A stretch of 64,000 nt of DNA. It comes from Pseudomonadota bacterium. GTDB taxonomy: Bacteria > Pseudomonadota > Gammaproteobacteria > Burkholderiales > Burkholderiaceae_C. The DNA is taken from contig JAKARB010000001.1 in assembly GCA_021819435.1 (NCBI GenBank), forward strand, positions 496,001-560,000, read 5' to 3'. Position numbers and translations under genes: made by a program. Within the stretch, counting starts at the first letter, position 1. Each line of letters starts with the position of its first letter. Below the pieces are notes generated by a model. The model saw only the letters and a list, made by a program, of their open reading frames with translations. It made no database searches and had not been told where the DNA came from. Positions 9,180 through 18,285 of the stretch are shown here, piece after piece.

Positions 9180-10418
9180 ATGTCTGACACGCCGCGCCGC
9201 CTCTCGCAGATCGCCACCGAGCTGATCCACCACCCTTACGAGGCGCCCGCCGGCTTCGAGGCCGTGCCGCCCGGGGTGTTCAAGGCCTCGACCGTGATCT
9301 TCGAGAACACGGCCGCGCTGCGCACCCGCGAATGGAAGGACAAGAGCGGCTACACCTACGGCCTGCATGGCACGCCCACCACCTTCGTGCTCGAAGAGCG
9401 CCTGGCCACGCTGGAAGGCGGCAAGCAGGCCATCCTCGCGCCCTCGGGCCTGGCGGCCATCGCGCTGGTCGGCCAGTCGCTGCTCAAGACGGGTGATGAG
9501 CTGCTGTTGCCCGACAACGTCTATGGCCCCAGCCGCGAATTCGCGCGCAACGAGCTGGCGCAATGGGGGATCGCCACGGCCTTCTACGACCCGATGGACG
9601 CGGCCTCGCTGGCGGCGGCCATCACGCCGCGCACCAAGCTGGTCTGGCTCGAAGCCGCAGGCTCGGTCACGCTCGAGTTCCCCGACCTGCCGGGCGTGCT
9701 GCGCGTGATCCGTCAGCACGCCGACATCGTCGTGGCGCTGGACAACACCTGGGGCGCGGGCCTGGCCTTCAACCCCTTCGAGCTGGGCGTGGCGCATCCG
9801 CAAGCCGGTGCCGACACCCGTGGGGTCGACCTCACCATCCACGCGCTGACCAAGTACCCCTCGGGTGGTGCCGATGTGCTCATGGGCGCCGTCATCACGC
9901 GCGACGAGGCCCTGCACCTGCGCCTGAAGCTCACCCACATGCGATTGGGCATCGGCGTGGGCCTCAACGACGTCGAGATGGTGCTGCGCGGCCTGCCCAG
10001 CGTGGCCCTGCGCTACGCCGCCCACGACGCCGCGACCCGCCAGGTGGCGCAGTGGCTGGCCCAGCGGCCCGAGGTGGCGCGGGTGCTGCACCCCGCCTTG
10101 CCTGGCTCACCGGGGCATGCGCATTGGGCCGCTCTCTGCCAGGGTGCTGCCGGCCTCGTGTCCATGGTGTTTGATGCCGACCGCTTCAGCGCCGAGCGGG
10201 TGGATGCCTTCATAGAGGCCTTGCGTCTGTTCCGCATCGGCTATTCGTGGGGCGGTCCGATGAGCCTGGTCATGCCCTACAAGATGCAGGGCATGCGGCG
10301 CTTCGGCCTGCTGGCCGGGCAGCGGGGCTCGCTGGTCAGGCTGGCCATCGGCCTGGAAGACGTGGGTGACCTGATCGCCGATCTGGACCAGGCATTCCAG
10401 GTGCTGAACGCGCCTTGA
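9180..10418 (+). CDS. metC: Cystathionine beta-lyase (Cys/Met metabolism PLP enzyme)
   Basis: A 412-residue PLP-dependent enzyme of the transsulfuration family, acting in methionine biosynthesis by cleaving cystathionine to homocysteine, pyruvate and ammonia. Recognisable parts are YTYGLHGTPTTFVLEERLA, the phosphate-binding LAPSGLAAIAL, the LDNTWGAGLAFNPFELG segment with the PLP-ring aspartate, and the Schiff-base lysine in HALTKYPSGGADVLMGAVI. The C-terminal SWGGPMSLVMP fits beta-lyases more than gamma-synthases, but the exact transsulfuration reaction remains an inference. Confidence 0.88.
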   Translation: MSDTPRRLSQIATELIHHPYEAPAGFEAVPPGVFKASTVIFENTAALRTREWKDKSGYTYGLHGTPTTFVLEERLATLEGGKQAILAPSGLAAIALVGQSLLKTGDELLLPDNVYGPSREFARNELAQWGIATAFYDPMDAASLAAAITPRTKLVWLEAAGSVTLEFPDLPGVLRVIRQHADIVVALDNTWGAGLAFNPFELGVAHPQAGADTRGVDLTIHALTKYPSGGADVLMGAVITRDEALHLRLKLTHMRLGIGVGLNDVEMVLRGLPSVALRYAAHDAATRQVAQWLAQRPEVARVLHPALPGSPGHAHWAALCQGAAGLVSMVFDADRFSAERVDAFIEALRLFRIGYSWGGPMSLVMPYKMQGMRRFGLLAGQRGSLVRLAIGLEDVGDLIADLDQAFQVLNAP

Positions 10419-10484
10419 AGCTGGCTGATGCGCTCTGCTGATGCGCCTTGATTGGCGCCTTGATTCGTTCCGCGCGGCGAACAG

Positions 10485-11366
10485 TTAGCGCCCGGCCGCA
10501 GCGTGCAGCGCGTTCCCCGCCGCCACCGCGTCGCCCGTGGCCTCGAAGGTGCGCAGCCAGGTGCCGTAGCTCGGCATCTCCCTGACCTTCCACGGGTGGA
10601 AGCCGGGCTTGTAGTACGCGAAGTAATAGCCCCAGGTGTTCGAGAACAGGCCACCCGGCTTGTGGAACCACCACAGCCCGCGCACCCACATCTTCGCGCG
10701 CTGCCAGCGGCTGAAGCCGTCAACCTGCAGCATGTGATTCATGATCATCATCACCGTGAGCGGAAAGCCGATGCTCACCAGCATCATCGACAGGATGCGC
10801 CGGAAGTAGGCAACGCGCGCCACCTTCGTGAGCACGTCGAAGGCCACGGCCTTGTGCTCGACCTCTTCCACCGCATGCCAGGCGTACATGGCGCGCACGC
10901 GCGGGTCGCTGGTTTCGAGCAACTCGCGGCGCTCGAAGAAGCAGGTGCACATCATCGCCGTCAGGTGCTCGAAGGCGGCGGTGGCCGACAGGCGCTGAAA
11001 GCGCGAGGTGAACTTCGGCAGTCGTTCGAAAAAATGCTCGGCCAGTTGCCGGTCGATGGAGGCGATGTCCACGCCCTGGGCCGCCAGCCGGTCGTTGAAC
11101 TGCCGGTGGATGAGGCTGTGCTGGGCTTCCTGGCGCGTGAAGTCGCGCACCTCGGCCTGCAGCTTCGGGTCGGTCACCTCGTCCTTGAACTCGCGCACAC
11201 TGGTGATGAAAAACTTCTCGCCTTGAGGGAAGAGGGTCGACATCGCATCGAAAAAGCGCGTCTTGAACGGGTCGTTGTCCATCCAGAAGCGGGGGATGTC
11301 GCCGTCGAGCCCGAAGTCGAGCTTCTCGCGCGGGACGATGGGGACGTGGTGGTGCTCAGCGTTCAT
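10485..11366 (-). CDS. Metal-dependent hydrolase (PF10118-type)
   Basis: A 293-residue protein with the ferritin-like, His- and Glu-rich signature of the predicted metal-dependent hydrolase family: DFTRQEAQHSLIHRQFND (residues about 75-95), FFERRELLETSD and the HAVEEVEHKAVAFDVLTKV segment near 145-165. A hydrophobic stretch near residues 178-200 (ILSMMLVSIGFPLTVMMIM) suggests membrane association. The family has no firmly assigned substrate. It is on the minus strand between metC and smpB, and the two neighbours share no evident pathway with it. Confidence 0.82.
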   Translation of the reverse strand: MNAEHHHVPIVPREKLDFGLDGDIPRFWMDNDPFKTRFFDAMSTLFPQGEKFFITSVREFKDEVTDPKLQAEVRDFTRQEAQHSLIHRQFNDRLAAQGVDIASIDRQLAEHFFERLPKFTSRFQRLSATAAFEHLTAMMCTCFFERRELLETSDPRVRAMYAWHAVEEVEHKAVAFDVLTKVARVAYFRRILSMMLVSIGFPLTVMMIMNHMLQVDGFSRWQRAKMWVRGLWWFHKPGGLFSNTWGYYFAYYKPGFHPWKVREMPSYGTWLRTFEATGDAVAAGNALHAAAGR

Positions 11367-11390
11367 CGCTCACTCCTTGCCGGGGGGACG

Positions 11391-11496
11391 AGACTTTGTG
11401 TCTCATCAGGCGGCCCTTTTGATCAAACGTTCGCCGCGCTGCGCGCTCAGTCCTTCGGACTGGATGAGACTTTGTGTCTCATCAGGCGGCCCTTTT
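11391..11496. repeat. 30-bp direct repeat duplicating the smpB 3' end
   Basis: The same 30 bases, beginning AGACTTTGTGTCTCATCAGG, occur at 11391-11420 and 11467-11496. The inner copy is the last codons of smpB; the other lies in the gap before the metal-dependent hydrolase. Each copy contains a GAGAC/GTCTC hairpin. The 76-base offset suggests a local tandem duplication of the smpB tail. Confidence 0.8.
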
Positions 11497-11911
11497 CGCG
11501 CTCCCAGTCGCGGTCCTTGATGGTGTTGCGCTTGTCGTGCTCGGCCTTGCCCTTGGCCAGCGCGATGTCGGCTTTCACTCTGCCACCCTTCCAGTGCAGG
11601 TTCAAGGGCACCATGGTGTAACCCTTCTGCTCTGTCTTGCCGATCAGGCGCTGGATTTCGCTGCGGTGCATCAACAGCTTCTTGGTGCGGTCTGCGTCAG
11701 GCTTGACGTGGGTCGAGGCCGAGCGCAGCGCGTTGATGCGCAGCCCAATCAGGAATAGCTCGCCATCCTTGACCACCACGTAGCCGTCGGTCATCTGGAC
11801 CTGTCCGTCGCGGATGGCCTTGACTTCCCAACCCTCCAGCACGACGCCCGCTTCGAAGCGTTCCTCGATGTGGTAGTTGAAGTGGGCTTTTCTGTTTTCT
11901 GCGATGGACAT
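11447..11911 (-). CDS. smpB: SsrA-binding protein SmpB
   Basis: A 154-residue tmRNA partner protein needed for trans-translation on stalled ribosomes. It starts [17 protein letters not shown], with the OB-fold core ([36 protein letters not shown]) and the C-terminal tail [20 protein letters not shown] that enters the decoding centre. The start at 11911 is chosen over an upstream ATG at 11965 because the family begins with exactly this motif. It is divergent from ratA, an arrangement common in proteobacteria. Confidence 0.96.
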   Translation of the reverse strand: MSIAENRKAHFNYHIEERFEAGVVLEGWEVKAIRDGQVQMTDGYVVVKDGELFLIGLRINALRSASTHVKPDADRTKKLLMHRSEIQRLIGKTEQKGYTMVPLNLHWKGGRVKADIALAKGKAEHDKRNTIKDRDWEREKGRLMRHKVSSSPKD

Positions 11912-11948
11912 GGGTCTGACCGAAGGGTCCTTAAAATGTCGACATTCT

Positions 11949-12428
11949 ATGAAGCATGTGCACAAGTCCGTCCTGCTCTGGTACTCGCCCCGTGAAATGT
12001 ATGGGCTGGTGACCGGCGTGCAAGACTACCCCCAGTTCCTGCCCTGGTGCGACCGCGCCGAGGTCTTGCAGACCCACGACGACGGCGTCACCGCCCGCGT
12101 GCACATCGCCTTCGCGGGGGTGCACCAAGCCTTCACGACACGCAACGTGCAGGTGCCGGGCCGCAGCGTCGTCATGAACCTCGTTGACGGGCCGTTTTCG
12201 CAGCTGGAGGGTACCTGGTTGTTCACCCCGCTGCAAAAGCCCGGGCAGGCTGCACCCGAAGGGCAGGATCCGATCGACGCGCCTGCGTGCAAGGTTGAGT
12301 TCTCGCTGAACTATGCCTTCGCCAGCCGGGCGCTGTCGCTGGTGGTCAGCCCGGTGTTCGACCGCATCGCCAACACGTTCGTCGAGGCCTTCGTCAAGCG
12401 GGCCGAGCAGGTGCATGGTCCGCGCTGA
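11949..12428 (+). CDS. ratA: RatA / Coq10-like START-domain protein
   Basis: A 159-residue protein of the polyketide cyclase/START superfamily, starting [18 protein letters not shown] and containing [12 protein letters not shown] and the [19 protein letters not shown] segment typical of RatA and Coq10 proteins. Two roles have been proposed for the family: ubiquinone binding, and inhibition of ribosome subunit association. The sequence does not decide between them. It is divergent from smpB with about 37 bases between the starts, and it overlaps the next gene. Confidence 0.92.
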   Translation: MKHVHKSVLLWYSPREMYGLVTGVQDYPQFLPWCDRAEVLQTHDDGVTARVHIAFAGVHQAFTTRNVQVPGRSVVMNLVDGPFSQLEGTWLFTPLQKPGQAAPEGQDPIDAPACKVEFSLNYAFASRALSLVVSPVFDRIANTFVEAFVKRAEQVHGPR

Positions 12429-12807
12429 TTCGATGCCTGGCGCAGCCCCCGCTTGCATCCACGTGGAGGTGGCAGTGGGCTCAGCCCCGCGCGAAGTGCG
12501 CCTGGTGCGCCTGAGCTTGCCTTCCGGCAGCACCGTTCGCGACGCACTGCGCGCCAGCGGGCTGATGGCCGAGGTGGCCGGCTTGACCGAAGACGCGTTG
12601 GCGGCAGGCGAATGGTCGGTGGGCGTGTGGGGACGCAAGGAGCGCCCAGGGCACATGTTGCGTGAGCGCGATCGCGTCGAGGTGGTGCGGGGGCTCAACG
12701 TCGACCCGAAAGAGGCCCGCCGCGTGCGCTATCGGGCCCAAGGCGAGAAACTGCCCAAAGGCATCCACCGTTCGACCAAGCCCAAGGAGGCCGGGCCGAA
12801 GGGCTGA
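12415..12807 (+). CDS. rnfH: RnfH family (RatB) ubiquitin-like protein
   Basis: A protein of up to 130 residues with the beta-grasp fold of the RnfH/UPF0125 family: ACIHVEVAVGSAPREVRL, then VGVWGRKERPGHMLRERDRV and EVVRGLNVDPKEARRVRY. The C-terminal tail is basic. It overlaps ratA by 14 bases if the ATG at 12415 is used; a later ATG at 12433 is equally possible. The smpB - ratA - rnfH order is a classic conserved cluster. The molecular role of RnfH is not established. Confidence 0.88.
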   Translation: MVRADSMPGAAPACIHVEVAVGSAPREVRLVRLSLPSGSTVRDALRASGLMAEVAGLTEDALAAGEWSVGVWGRKERPGHMLRERDRVEVVRGLNVDPKEARRVRYRAQGEKLPKGIHRSTKPKEAGPKG

Positions 12808-12869
12808 GGTGTGCGATGGTTTCGCTGCCGCTTGGCAAAACTGGCGCCGATGTTTGAGCGACGCTTTGC

Positions 12870-13403
12870 TCAGCGGCAGTTGCTGTCGATCACCTCGCGC
12901 GCGCGCTGCATCTCTTGGGCGCGGCCCGCGTCGTCGAGCACTTCGCGCTCGCCCTTTGCGTTGGTTCGCACGATTCGCTGGCCACTTTGCAGCGTGCGCT
13001 CGTAAACGCGAGCGCGGTCACAGTTCTCGCTGCGCACTTTGGCCTGCTTGTCTTCTTCGGCCTTGCGCTCGGCGGCCTTCTGCTCTTCGGCCTTCTTGCG
13101 TTTGGCTTCGAGTTCCGCGTCGCCTGACTTGGTCGGTTGGCTGTCCTTGACGTCGGAGGCGGAGGCAGACTCGGCTGTCGGCGCGGATGCGCTCACAACC
13201 TTGGGCATGCGGGCGCCTGCCGGGCGCTGCAGGATGTGGCCGTCAGGTGTACCCGGCGGCGGCGGGCGATCGGTGTATTGCGTGACGCCGTTGGCGTCAC
13301 GCCACTTCCACTGCGCCATGGCCGCATGGGGCAGGGTCAGCAGGAGGGCCGTTGCGGTGCCGAGGACGACACCCCACATCGACGTTGCGCGCTTGTTTTT
13401 CAT
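12870..13403 (-). CDS. Exported DUF4124 domain protein
   Basis: A 177-residue protein. The N-terminal signal peptide (residues about 1-33, ending PHAAMAQ) is followed directly by a DUF4124 domain (WKWRDANGVTQYTDRPPPPG). A long charged, probably coiled-coil region rich in Ala, Glu and Lys follows (KRKKAEEQKAAERKAEEDKQ), and the protein ends CDRARVYERTLQSGQRIVRT and INSNCR-like DSNCR. Location is periplasmic. Proteins of this type are common in Burkholderiales, with no known function. It is divergent from guaB. Confidence 0.85.
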   Translation of the reverse strand: MKNKRATSMWGVVLGTATALLLTLPHAAMAQWKWRDANGVTQYTDRPPPPGTPDGHILQRPAGARMPKVVSASAPTAESASASDVKDSQPTKSGDAELEAKRKKAEEQKAAERKAEEDKQAKVRSENCDRARVYERTLQSGQRIVRTNAKGEREVLDDAGRAQEMQRAREVIDSNCR

Positions 13404-13520
13404 GCCGTGCAGTTTAGTGCGCACAGCGAACGTCTCGTGGGCCAGCAGCCCCTCGTTTTCGCGGATTCGCTCACGGTTCGCTCTCGACGGGGCCCTCCGA
13501 GAGGGGGCTGCGGCTCCGCG

Positions 13521-13526
13521 TATAAT
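13521..13526 (+). promoter_or_regulatory. Perfect -10 element upstream of guaB
   Basis: TATAAT lies 26 bases before the guaB ATG in a GCG-rich setting (CCGCGTATAATCCGC). No convincing -35 hexamer was identified at 17 bases. It is the best promoter candidate for the guaB - MFS - guaA stretch. Confidence 0.5.
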
Positions 13527-13552
13527 CCGCTTTTGCGTCTGGAGCCTAGTTC

Positions 13553-15025
13553 ATGCGCCTGCTCGGTAAAGCCCTCACGTTCGACGACGTGCTGCTGGTG
13601 CCCGCTTATTCACAGGTGTTGCCCCGCGACACCTCGCTGGCAACCCGTCTGTCCCGCAACATCCAATTGAATCTGCCGCTGGTGTCCGCCGCCATGGACA
13701 CCGTCACGGAAGCCCGCCTGGCGATCGCCATCGCTCAGGAAGGTGGCATCGGCATCATCCACAAGAACCTCTCGCCCAAGCAGCAGGCCGCCGAAGTGGC
13801 CCGCGTCAAGCGCTACGAGTCGGGGGTGTTGCGTGATCCGATCACCATCTCTTCGGGCGTCAAGGTCCGCGACGTGATCGAGCTGTCGAGACAGCATGGC
13901 ATCTCAGGCTTCCCCGTGGTCGATGGTGGCAAGGTGGTCGGCATCGTCACCGGCCGCGACCTGCGCTTCGAGACCCGCCTCGACGCCCCCGTGCGCGAGA
14001 TCATGACCCCGCGCGAGCGCCTCATCACCGTCCAGGACGGCGCGTCGCCTGCCGAGGCCAAGGCCCTGATGCACCATCACAAGCTTGAGCGCGTGGTCGT
14101 CGTCAACGACGCCAACGAACTCAAGGGCCTGATGACCGTCAAGGACATCACCAAGCAGACCAACTTCCCCAACGCCGCCCGTGACCCGCACGGCAAGCTG
14201 CGGGTAGGCGCCGCCGTTGGCGTGGGCGATGGCACCGAAGAGCGCGTCGAGCTGCTGGTCAAGGCCGGCGTCGATGCCCTGGTGGTCGACACGGCCCACG
14301 GTCACAGCCACGGCGTGATCGAGCGCGTGCGCTGGGTCAAGCGCAACTTCCCCCAGGTCGATGTGATCGGCGGCAACATCGCCACCGGCGCGGCTGCGCT
14401 GGCACTGGTCGAAGCCGGCGCCGATGGCGTCAAGGTGGGCATCGGCCCCGGCTCCATCTGCACCACCCGCATCGTGGCCGGCGTGGGCGTGCCCCAGATC
14501 ATGGCCATCGACAACGTGGCCACCGCGCTGCAAGGCACCGACGTGCCGCTGATCGCCGACGGTGGCATCCGCTACTCGGGCGACATCGCCAAGGCCATCG
14601 CGGCCGGTGCCAGCACCGTGATGATGGGCGGCATGTTCGCCGGCACCGAGGAGGCCCCTGGCGAGGTGATCCTGTACCAGGGCCGTAGCTACAAGAGCTA
14701 CCGTGGCATGGGCTCGATCGGCGCCATGAAAGATGGTTCTGCCGACCGCTACTTCCAGGAAAACGACGAGACCACCAACCCCAACGCCGACAAGCTGGTG
14801 CCCGAGGGCATCGAAGGCCGCGTGCCCTACAAGGGTTCGGTGCTGACGATCCTGTACCAGATGGCGGGCGGCCTGCGTGCCTCCATGGGCTACTGCGGTT
14901 GCGCCACCATCGACGACATGCGCAACAAGGCCGAGTTCGTCGAGATCACGGCGGCCGGCATCCGCGAGAGCCACGTGCACGATGTGCAGATCACCAAGGA
15001 AGCGCCGAACTACCGCATGGAGTGA
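13553..15025 (+). CDS. guaB: IMP dehydrogenase
   Basis: A 490-residue enzyme that oxidises IMP to XMP with NAD, the committed step of GMP synthesis. It begins [20 protein letters not shown]. The catalytic barrel is interrupted by two CBS domains (residues about 90-205), then comes the catalytic loop with Cys303 in [17 protein letters not shown], the [19 protein letters not shown] nucleotide site and the flap GSADRYFQ. Length is standard. GuaA, the next enzyme of the pathway, lies 1.4 kb downstream with only the MFS gene between. Confidence 0.98.
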   Translation: MRLLGKALTFDDVLLVPAYSQVLPRDTSLATRLSRNIQLNLPLVSAAMDTVTEARLAIAIAQEGGIGIIHKNLSPKQQAAEVARVKRYESGVLRDPITISSGVKVRDVIELSRQHGISGFPVVDGGKVVGIVTGRDLRFETRLDAPVREIMTPRERLITVQDGASPAEAKALMHHHKLERVVVVNDANELKGLMTVKDITKQTNFPNAARDPHGKLRVGAAVGVGDGTEERVELLVKAGVDALVVDTAHGHSHGVIERVRWVKRNFPQVDVIGGNIATGAAALALVEAGADGVKVGIGPGSICTTRIVAGVGVPQIMAIDNVATALQGTDVPLIADGGIRYSGDIAKAIAAGASTVMMGGMFAGTEEAPGEVILYQGRSYKSYRGMGSIGAMKDGSADRYFQENDETTNPNADKLVPEGIEGRVPYKGSVLTILYQMAGGLRASMGYCGCATIDDMRNKAEFVEITAAGIRESHVHDVQITKEAPNYRME

Positions 15026-15099
15026 CCCGCAGCAGGCGAGGGCGATGTCTTCGATGACCCTGGTGGTCCGCCCCGCCTGATTCCCTGAACATCCCGCGA

Positions 15100-15127
15100 C
15101 ACCGGCTTCGGCCGGTGCCGCTTTTTT
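15100..15127 (+). terminator. Intrinsic terminator after guaB
   Basis: CACCGGC and GCCGGTG pair around a stable TTCG tetraloop, followed after CCGC by six T residues. It ends guaB transcription before the MFS gene. Confidence 0.88.
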
Positions 15128-15154
15128 CAGACCACCGAACACACCACCCCACCG

Positions 15155-16393
15155 ATGGCATCCCACAGCAGCCGCCAGGCGGCCATGCCCTTCATCATGA
15201 TCACGGTGCTGCTCGACATGATGTCGATCGGCATCATCGCGCCCGTGCTGCCCAAGCTGATCGGCACCTTCATGGCGTCTGGGGCGAGCACCTCGGTGGG
15301 CTATGGGCTGGCCCAGGCGGCGTTCGCGGTGGCGCAGTTCTTCAGCGCCCCCGTGCTGGGCGCACTTTCCGACCGGTATGGTCGCCGACCGGTGCTGTTG
15401 CTGGGCCTGTTCGGCATGGCCATCAACTTCTTCGTCACGGCGCTGGCCACCGAGTTCTGGATGCTGCTGGCCGTGCGCATCATGGGCGGCGCGGTGTGCG
15501 CCAACATCGCCGTGGCCAACGCCTACGTGGCCGACATCACCGAGCCGAAGGACCGGGCCAAGAACTACGGCCTGCTGGGCGCGATGTTCGGCGTGGGCTT
15601 CATCGCCGGGCCGGTCATGGGGGGCATCCTGGGCGACCACAACGTGCACTGGCCTTTCTTCCTGGCCGGGGGGCTCACGCTGCTGAACTGCATCTACGGG
15701 TACTTCGTGCTGCCTGAGTCGTTGCCGTTGGACAAGCGCCGCGAGTTCGTGCTCGCGCGCGCCAACCCGTTCACGGCGCTGGCCAGCCTGCGCGAGCTCA
15801 AGGGCGTGGAGATCCTGCTGTGGGTGATGGGCCTGTCGATCCTGGCGCAGTTCTGCCTGCACACGAGCTGGTTCCTCTACACCGAGTTCAAGTTCGGCTG
15901 GACGCCCAAGGACAATGGCCTGTCGCTGTTCGCCGTGGGCATGATGGCGGTGCTGGTGCAAGGCGGTTTGCTCAGGCAGTTCCAGAAGTTCGTGGCAACC
16001 GACAAGCTGGTGCGCATCGGCCTGGTGTCGTCCACCCTGGCGTTCTTCGCGTGGGGGGCCGTACCAGAGGGCTGGATGATGTACGTCATCATCGTGCTCA
16101 ACCTGTTCGGCTTCATGGTGCAGCCTGGCCTGCAGAGCCTGATTTCGAACTCCGTCGACCCCACCCGCCAGGGCGAGAGCATGGGCGCGGTGTCCTCCAT
16201 CAACAGCGTGGCCGCCGTGCTGGGGCCCTTGATGGGCTCGCCCTTGCTGGCCACCGTGAGCCACCACCCCCATGGCGACTGGCGCATCGGCGCGCCGTTC
16301 TACCTGTGCGCCGCCATCCAGGCCGTGGCCGCCTGGCTGGGCTTGCGATACCTCGGCCGCCACGCCGCCCGCCAGGCCGCGGCGGCGGCTTGA
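15155..16393 (+). CDS. Major facilitator superfamily transporter, TCR/Tet type
   Basis: A 412-residue protein with about twelve hydrophobic segments. It resembles tetracycline-resistance-type antiporters: [18 protein letters not shown] in helix 1, [17 protein letters not shown] in the loop between helices 2 and 3 (MFS motif A), and [16 protein letters not shown] for the motif C region of drug/H+ antiporters. The substrate is unknown; family similarity alone does not make it a tetracycline exporter. It sits between guaB and guaA but is separated from guaB by a terminator. Confidence 0.88.
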   Translation: MASHSSRQAAMPFIMITVLLDMMSIGIIAPVLPKLIGTFMASGASTSVGYGLAQAAFAVAQFFSAPVLGALSDRYGRRPVLLLGLFGMAINFFVTALATEFWMLLAVRIMGGAVCANIAVANAYVADITEPKDRAKNYGLLGAMFGVGFIAGPVMGGILGDHNVHWPFFLAGGLTLLNCIYGYFVLPESLPLDKRREFVLARANPFTALASLRELKGVEILLWVMGLSILAQFCLHTSWFLYTEFKFGWTPKDNGLSLFAVGMMAVLVQGGLLRQFQKFVATDKLVRIGLVSSTLAFFAWGAVPEGWMMYVIIVLNLFGFMVQPGLQSLISNSVDPTRQGESMGAVSSINSVAAVLGPLMGSPLLATVSHHPHGDWRIGAPFYLCAAIQAVAAWLGLRYLGRHAARQAAAAA

Positions 16394-16460
16394 ACCTCAG
16401 CTTCTTTCCGATCCGCTTTCAGACCCGCTTTCAGTCCCGATCTCCGCGAGAGTCCTCACC

Positions 16461-18065
16461 ATGCACGACAAGATCCTCATCCTCGACTTCGGCTCCCAGG
16501 TCACCCAGTTGATCGCCCGCCGCGTGCGCGAGGCCCACGTCTATTGCGAGATCCACCCCAACGACGTCTCCGACGACTTCATCAAGTCGTTCGCGCCGAA
16601 GGGCATCATCCTGTCGGGCAGCCACGCCAGCACCTACGAAGACCACCAACTGCGCGCTCCACAAGCCGTGTGGGACCTGGGCGTGCCCGTGCTGGGCATC
16701 TGCTACGGCATGCAGACCATGGCCGTGCAACTGGGTGGCGAGGTGAGCTGGTCCGACACCCGCGAATTCGGTTACGCCGAGGTGCGCGCGCATGGGCACA
16801 CCAAGCTGCTCGATGGCGTCGCCGACTTCACCACACCCGAAGGCCACGGCATGCTGAAGGTGTGGATGAGCCATGGCGACAAGGTCACCAGGCTGCCCGA
16901 AGGCTTCAAGTTGATGGCGTCGACGCCGAGCTGTCCCATCGCCGGCATGGCCAACGAAGACAAGCGCTACTACGCCGTGCAGTTCCACCCCGAGGTGACG
17001 CACACCCTCCAGGGCCAGGCCATGCTCAACCGCTTCGTGCGCGAGATCAGCGGGTGTGCGGGCGACTGGATCATGGGCGACTACATCGAAGAGGCTGTCG
17101 CCAAGATCCGCGAGCAGGTGGGCGATGAGGAGGTGATCCTCGGCCTGTCGGGCGGTGTCGATTCCAGCGTGGCGGCGGCCCTGATCCACCGCGCCATCGG
17201 CGACCAGCTCACCTGCGTGTTTGTGGACCACGGCTTGCTGCGCCTGAACGAAGGCGACATGGTCATGGACATGTTCGAAGGCAAGCTGCACGCCAAGGTG
17301 ATCCGCGTGGACGCCAGCGAGCTGTTCCTGGGGCAACTGGCCGGCGTGACCGACCCGGAGCGCAAGCGCAAGATCATTGGCGGCTTGTTCGTGGATGTGT
17401 TCAAGGCCGAGGCCGAGAAGCTCAAGGCCGCTGGCAACGGTGTCAAGGGCGCGACCTTCCTGGCCCAAGGCACCATCTACCCGGACGTGGTGGAAAGCGG
17501 TGGCACCAAGACCAAGAAGGCCACCACCATCAAGAGCCACCACAACGTGGGCGGCCTGCCCGAGCAATTGGGCCTGAAGCTGCTGGAGCCGCTGCGCGAA
17601 CTGTTCAAGGACGAGGTGCGCGAACTGGGCGTGGCCCTGGGCTTGCCGCCCGAGATGGTCTACCGCCACCCGTTCCCGGGCCCAGGCCTGGGCGTGCGCA
17701 TCCTGGGCGAGGTGAAGAAGGAGTACGCCGACTTGCTGCGCCGCGCTGATGCCATCTTCATCGAAGAGCTGCGTAACACCATCGACCCGGCCACCGGCAA
17801 GAGCTGGTATGACCTGACTTCGCAGGCCTTCACCGTCTTCCTGCCGGTCAAGAGCGTGGGCGTGATGGGCGATGGCCGCACTTATGACTACGTCGTTGCA
17901 CTGCGCGCCGTGCAGACCTCCGACTTCATGACGGCCGACTGGGCCGAGCTGCCCTACAGCATGCTCAAGCGCACCTCGGGCCGCATCATCAACGAGGTGC
18001 GTGGCATCAACCGCGTGACTTACGACGTGTCGAGCAAGCCGCCTGCGACCATTGAGTGGGAATGA
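16461..18065 (+). CDS. guaA: GMP synthase (glutamine-hydrolysing)
   Basis: A 534-residue enzyme that aminates XMP to GMP. The N-terminal class I glutamine amidotransferase domain has its nucleophile Cys81 in [13 protein letters not shown] and the His-Glu pair in [11 protein letters not shown]. The ATP-pyrophosphatase domain carries the P-loop [15 protein letters not shown], and the C-terminal dimerisation domain ends [17 protein letters not shown]. The start is the ATG after the CACC at 16457. The 3' end of guaA is a known integration hotspot, and an integrase gene follows immediately. Confidence 0.98.
   Translation: MHDKILILDFGSQVTQLIARRVREAHVYCEIHPNDVSDDFIKSFAPKGIILSGSHASTYEDHQLRAPQAVWDLGVPVLGICYGMQTMAVQLGGEVSWSDTREFGYAEVRAHGHTKLLDGVADFTTPEGHGMLKVWMSHGDKVTRLPEGFKLMASTPSCPIAGMANEDKRYYAVQFHPEVTHTLQGQAMLNRFVREISGCAGDWIMGDYIEEAVAKIREQVGDEEVILGLSGGVDSSVAAALIHRAIGDQLTCVFVDHGLLRLNEGDMVMDMFEGKLHAKVIRVDASELFLGQLAGVTDPERKRKIIGGLFVDVFKAEAEKLKAAGNGVKGATFLAQGTIYPDVVESGGTKTKKATTIKSHHNVGGLPEQLGLKLLEPLRELFKDEVRELGVALGLPPEMVYRHPFPGPGLGVRILGEVKKEYADLLRRADAIFIEELRNTIDPATGKSWYDLTSQAFTVFLPVKSVGVMGDGRTYDYVVALRAVQTSDFMTADWAELPYSMLKRTSGRIINEVRGINRVTYDVSSKPPATIEWE
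18049..18065 (+). other. Probable attachment site (attL side) in the guaA 3' end
   Basis: The last guaA codons (ATTGAGTGGGAATGA) are next to a P4-type integrase gene. Elements of this type recombine with the guaA terminus and rebuild the stop codon. The exact core and the second copy cannot be defined, because no repeat of this sequence occurs elsewhere in the window. Confidence 0.45.
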
Positions 18066-18111
18066 TTTGAAGGCGGTTCACACCGTCCCAGAACGTCTCA
18101 TGAATGCATTT

Positions 18112-18144
18112 AAGCCCTTGATCTTCAAGGGCTTTTTTGTTTTT
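18112..18144 (+). terminator. Intrinsic terminator after guaA
   Basis: A perfect 10-bp stem (AAGCCCTTGA / TCAAGGGCTT) with a 3-base loop runs into a T-rich tract (TTTTGTTTTT). It separates guaA from integrase transcription. Confidence 0.9.
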
Positions 18145-18228
18145 GACGTCCCATGAGGTTTCATGACATCCCGAGGTTTTTGTCGGCACGGAAGACGGTT
18201 GATTTTTTGAGTCAATTGATCTTTGATT

Positions 18229-18258
18229 GCTTACCGTCTTGATGCTCTGACGGTAAGC
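18229..18258. promoter_or_regulatory. Perfect inverted repeat upstream of the integrase gene
   Basis: GCTTACCGTC at 18229-18238 and GACGGTAAGC at 18249-18258 form a perfect 10-bp palindrome with a 10-base spacer, 27 bases before the integrase ATG. A related half (GAAGACGGTT) lies at about 18190. It may be an operator for integrase expression or an arm-type site bound by integrase or excisionase. No T tract follows, which argues against a terminator. Confidence 0.5.
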
Positions 18259-18285
18259 GATGCAAGGTAAGAGAGGGGTTACCCA

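Noticed and set aside
13904-16363. 819-codon open frame antisense to guaB and the MFS gene
   Set aside because: It spans two unrelated genes and a terminator, has a His/Gly/Asp-biased composition and no domain. It is a G+C artefact.
15155-16393. Tetracycline resistance gene
   Set aside because: The protein has the TCR/Tet-type MFS layout, but chromosomal relatives with unknown substrates are common. Resistance cannot be called from sequence.
16431-17669. 412-codon open frame antisense to guaA
   Set aside because: The guaA assignment is certain and this frame has no recognisable motif or ribosome site.
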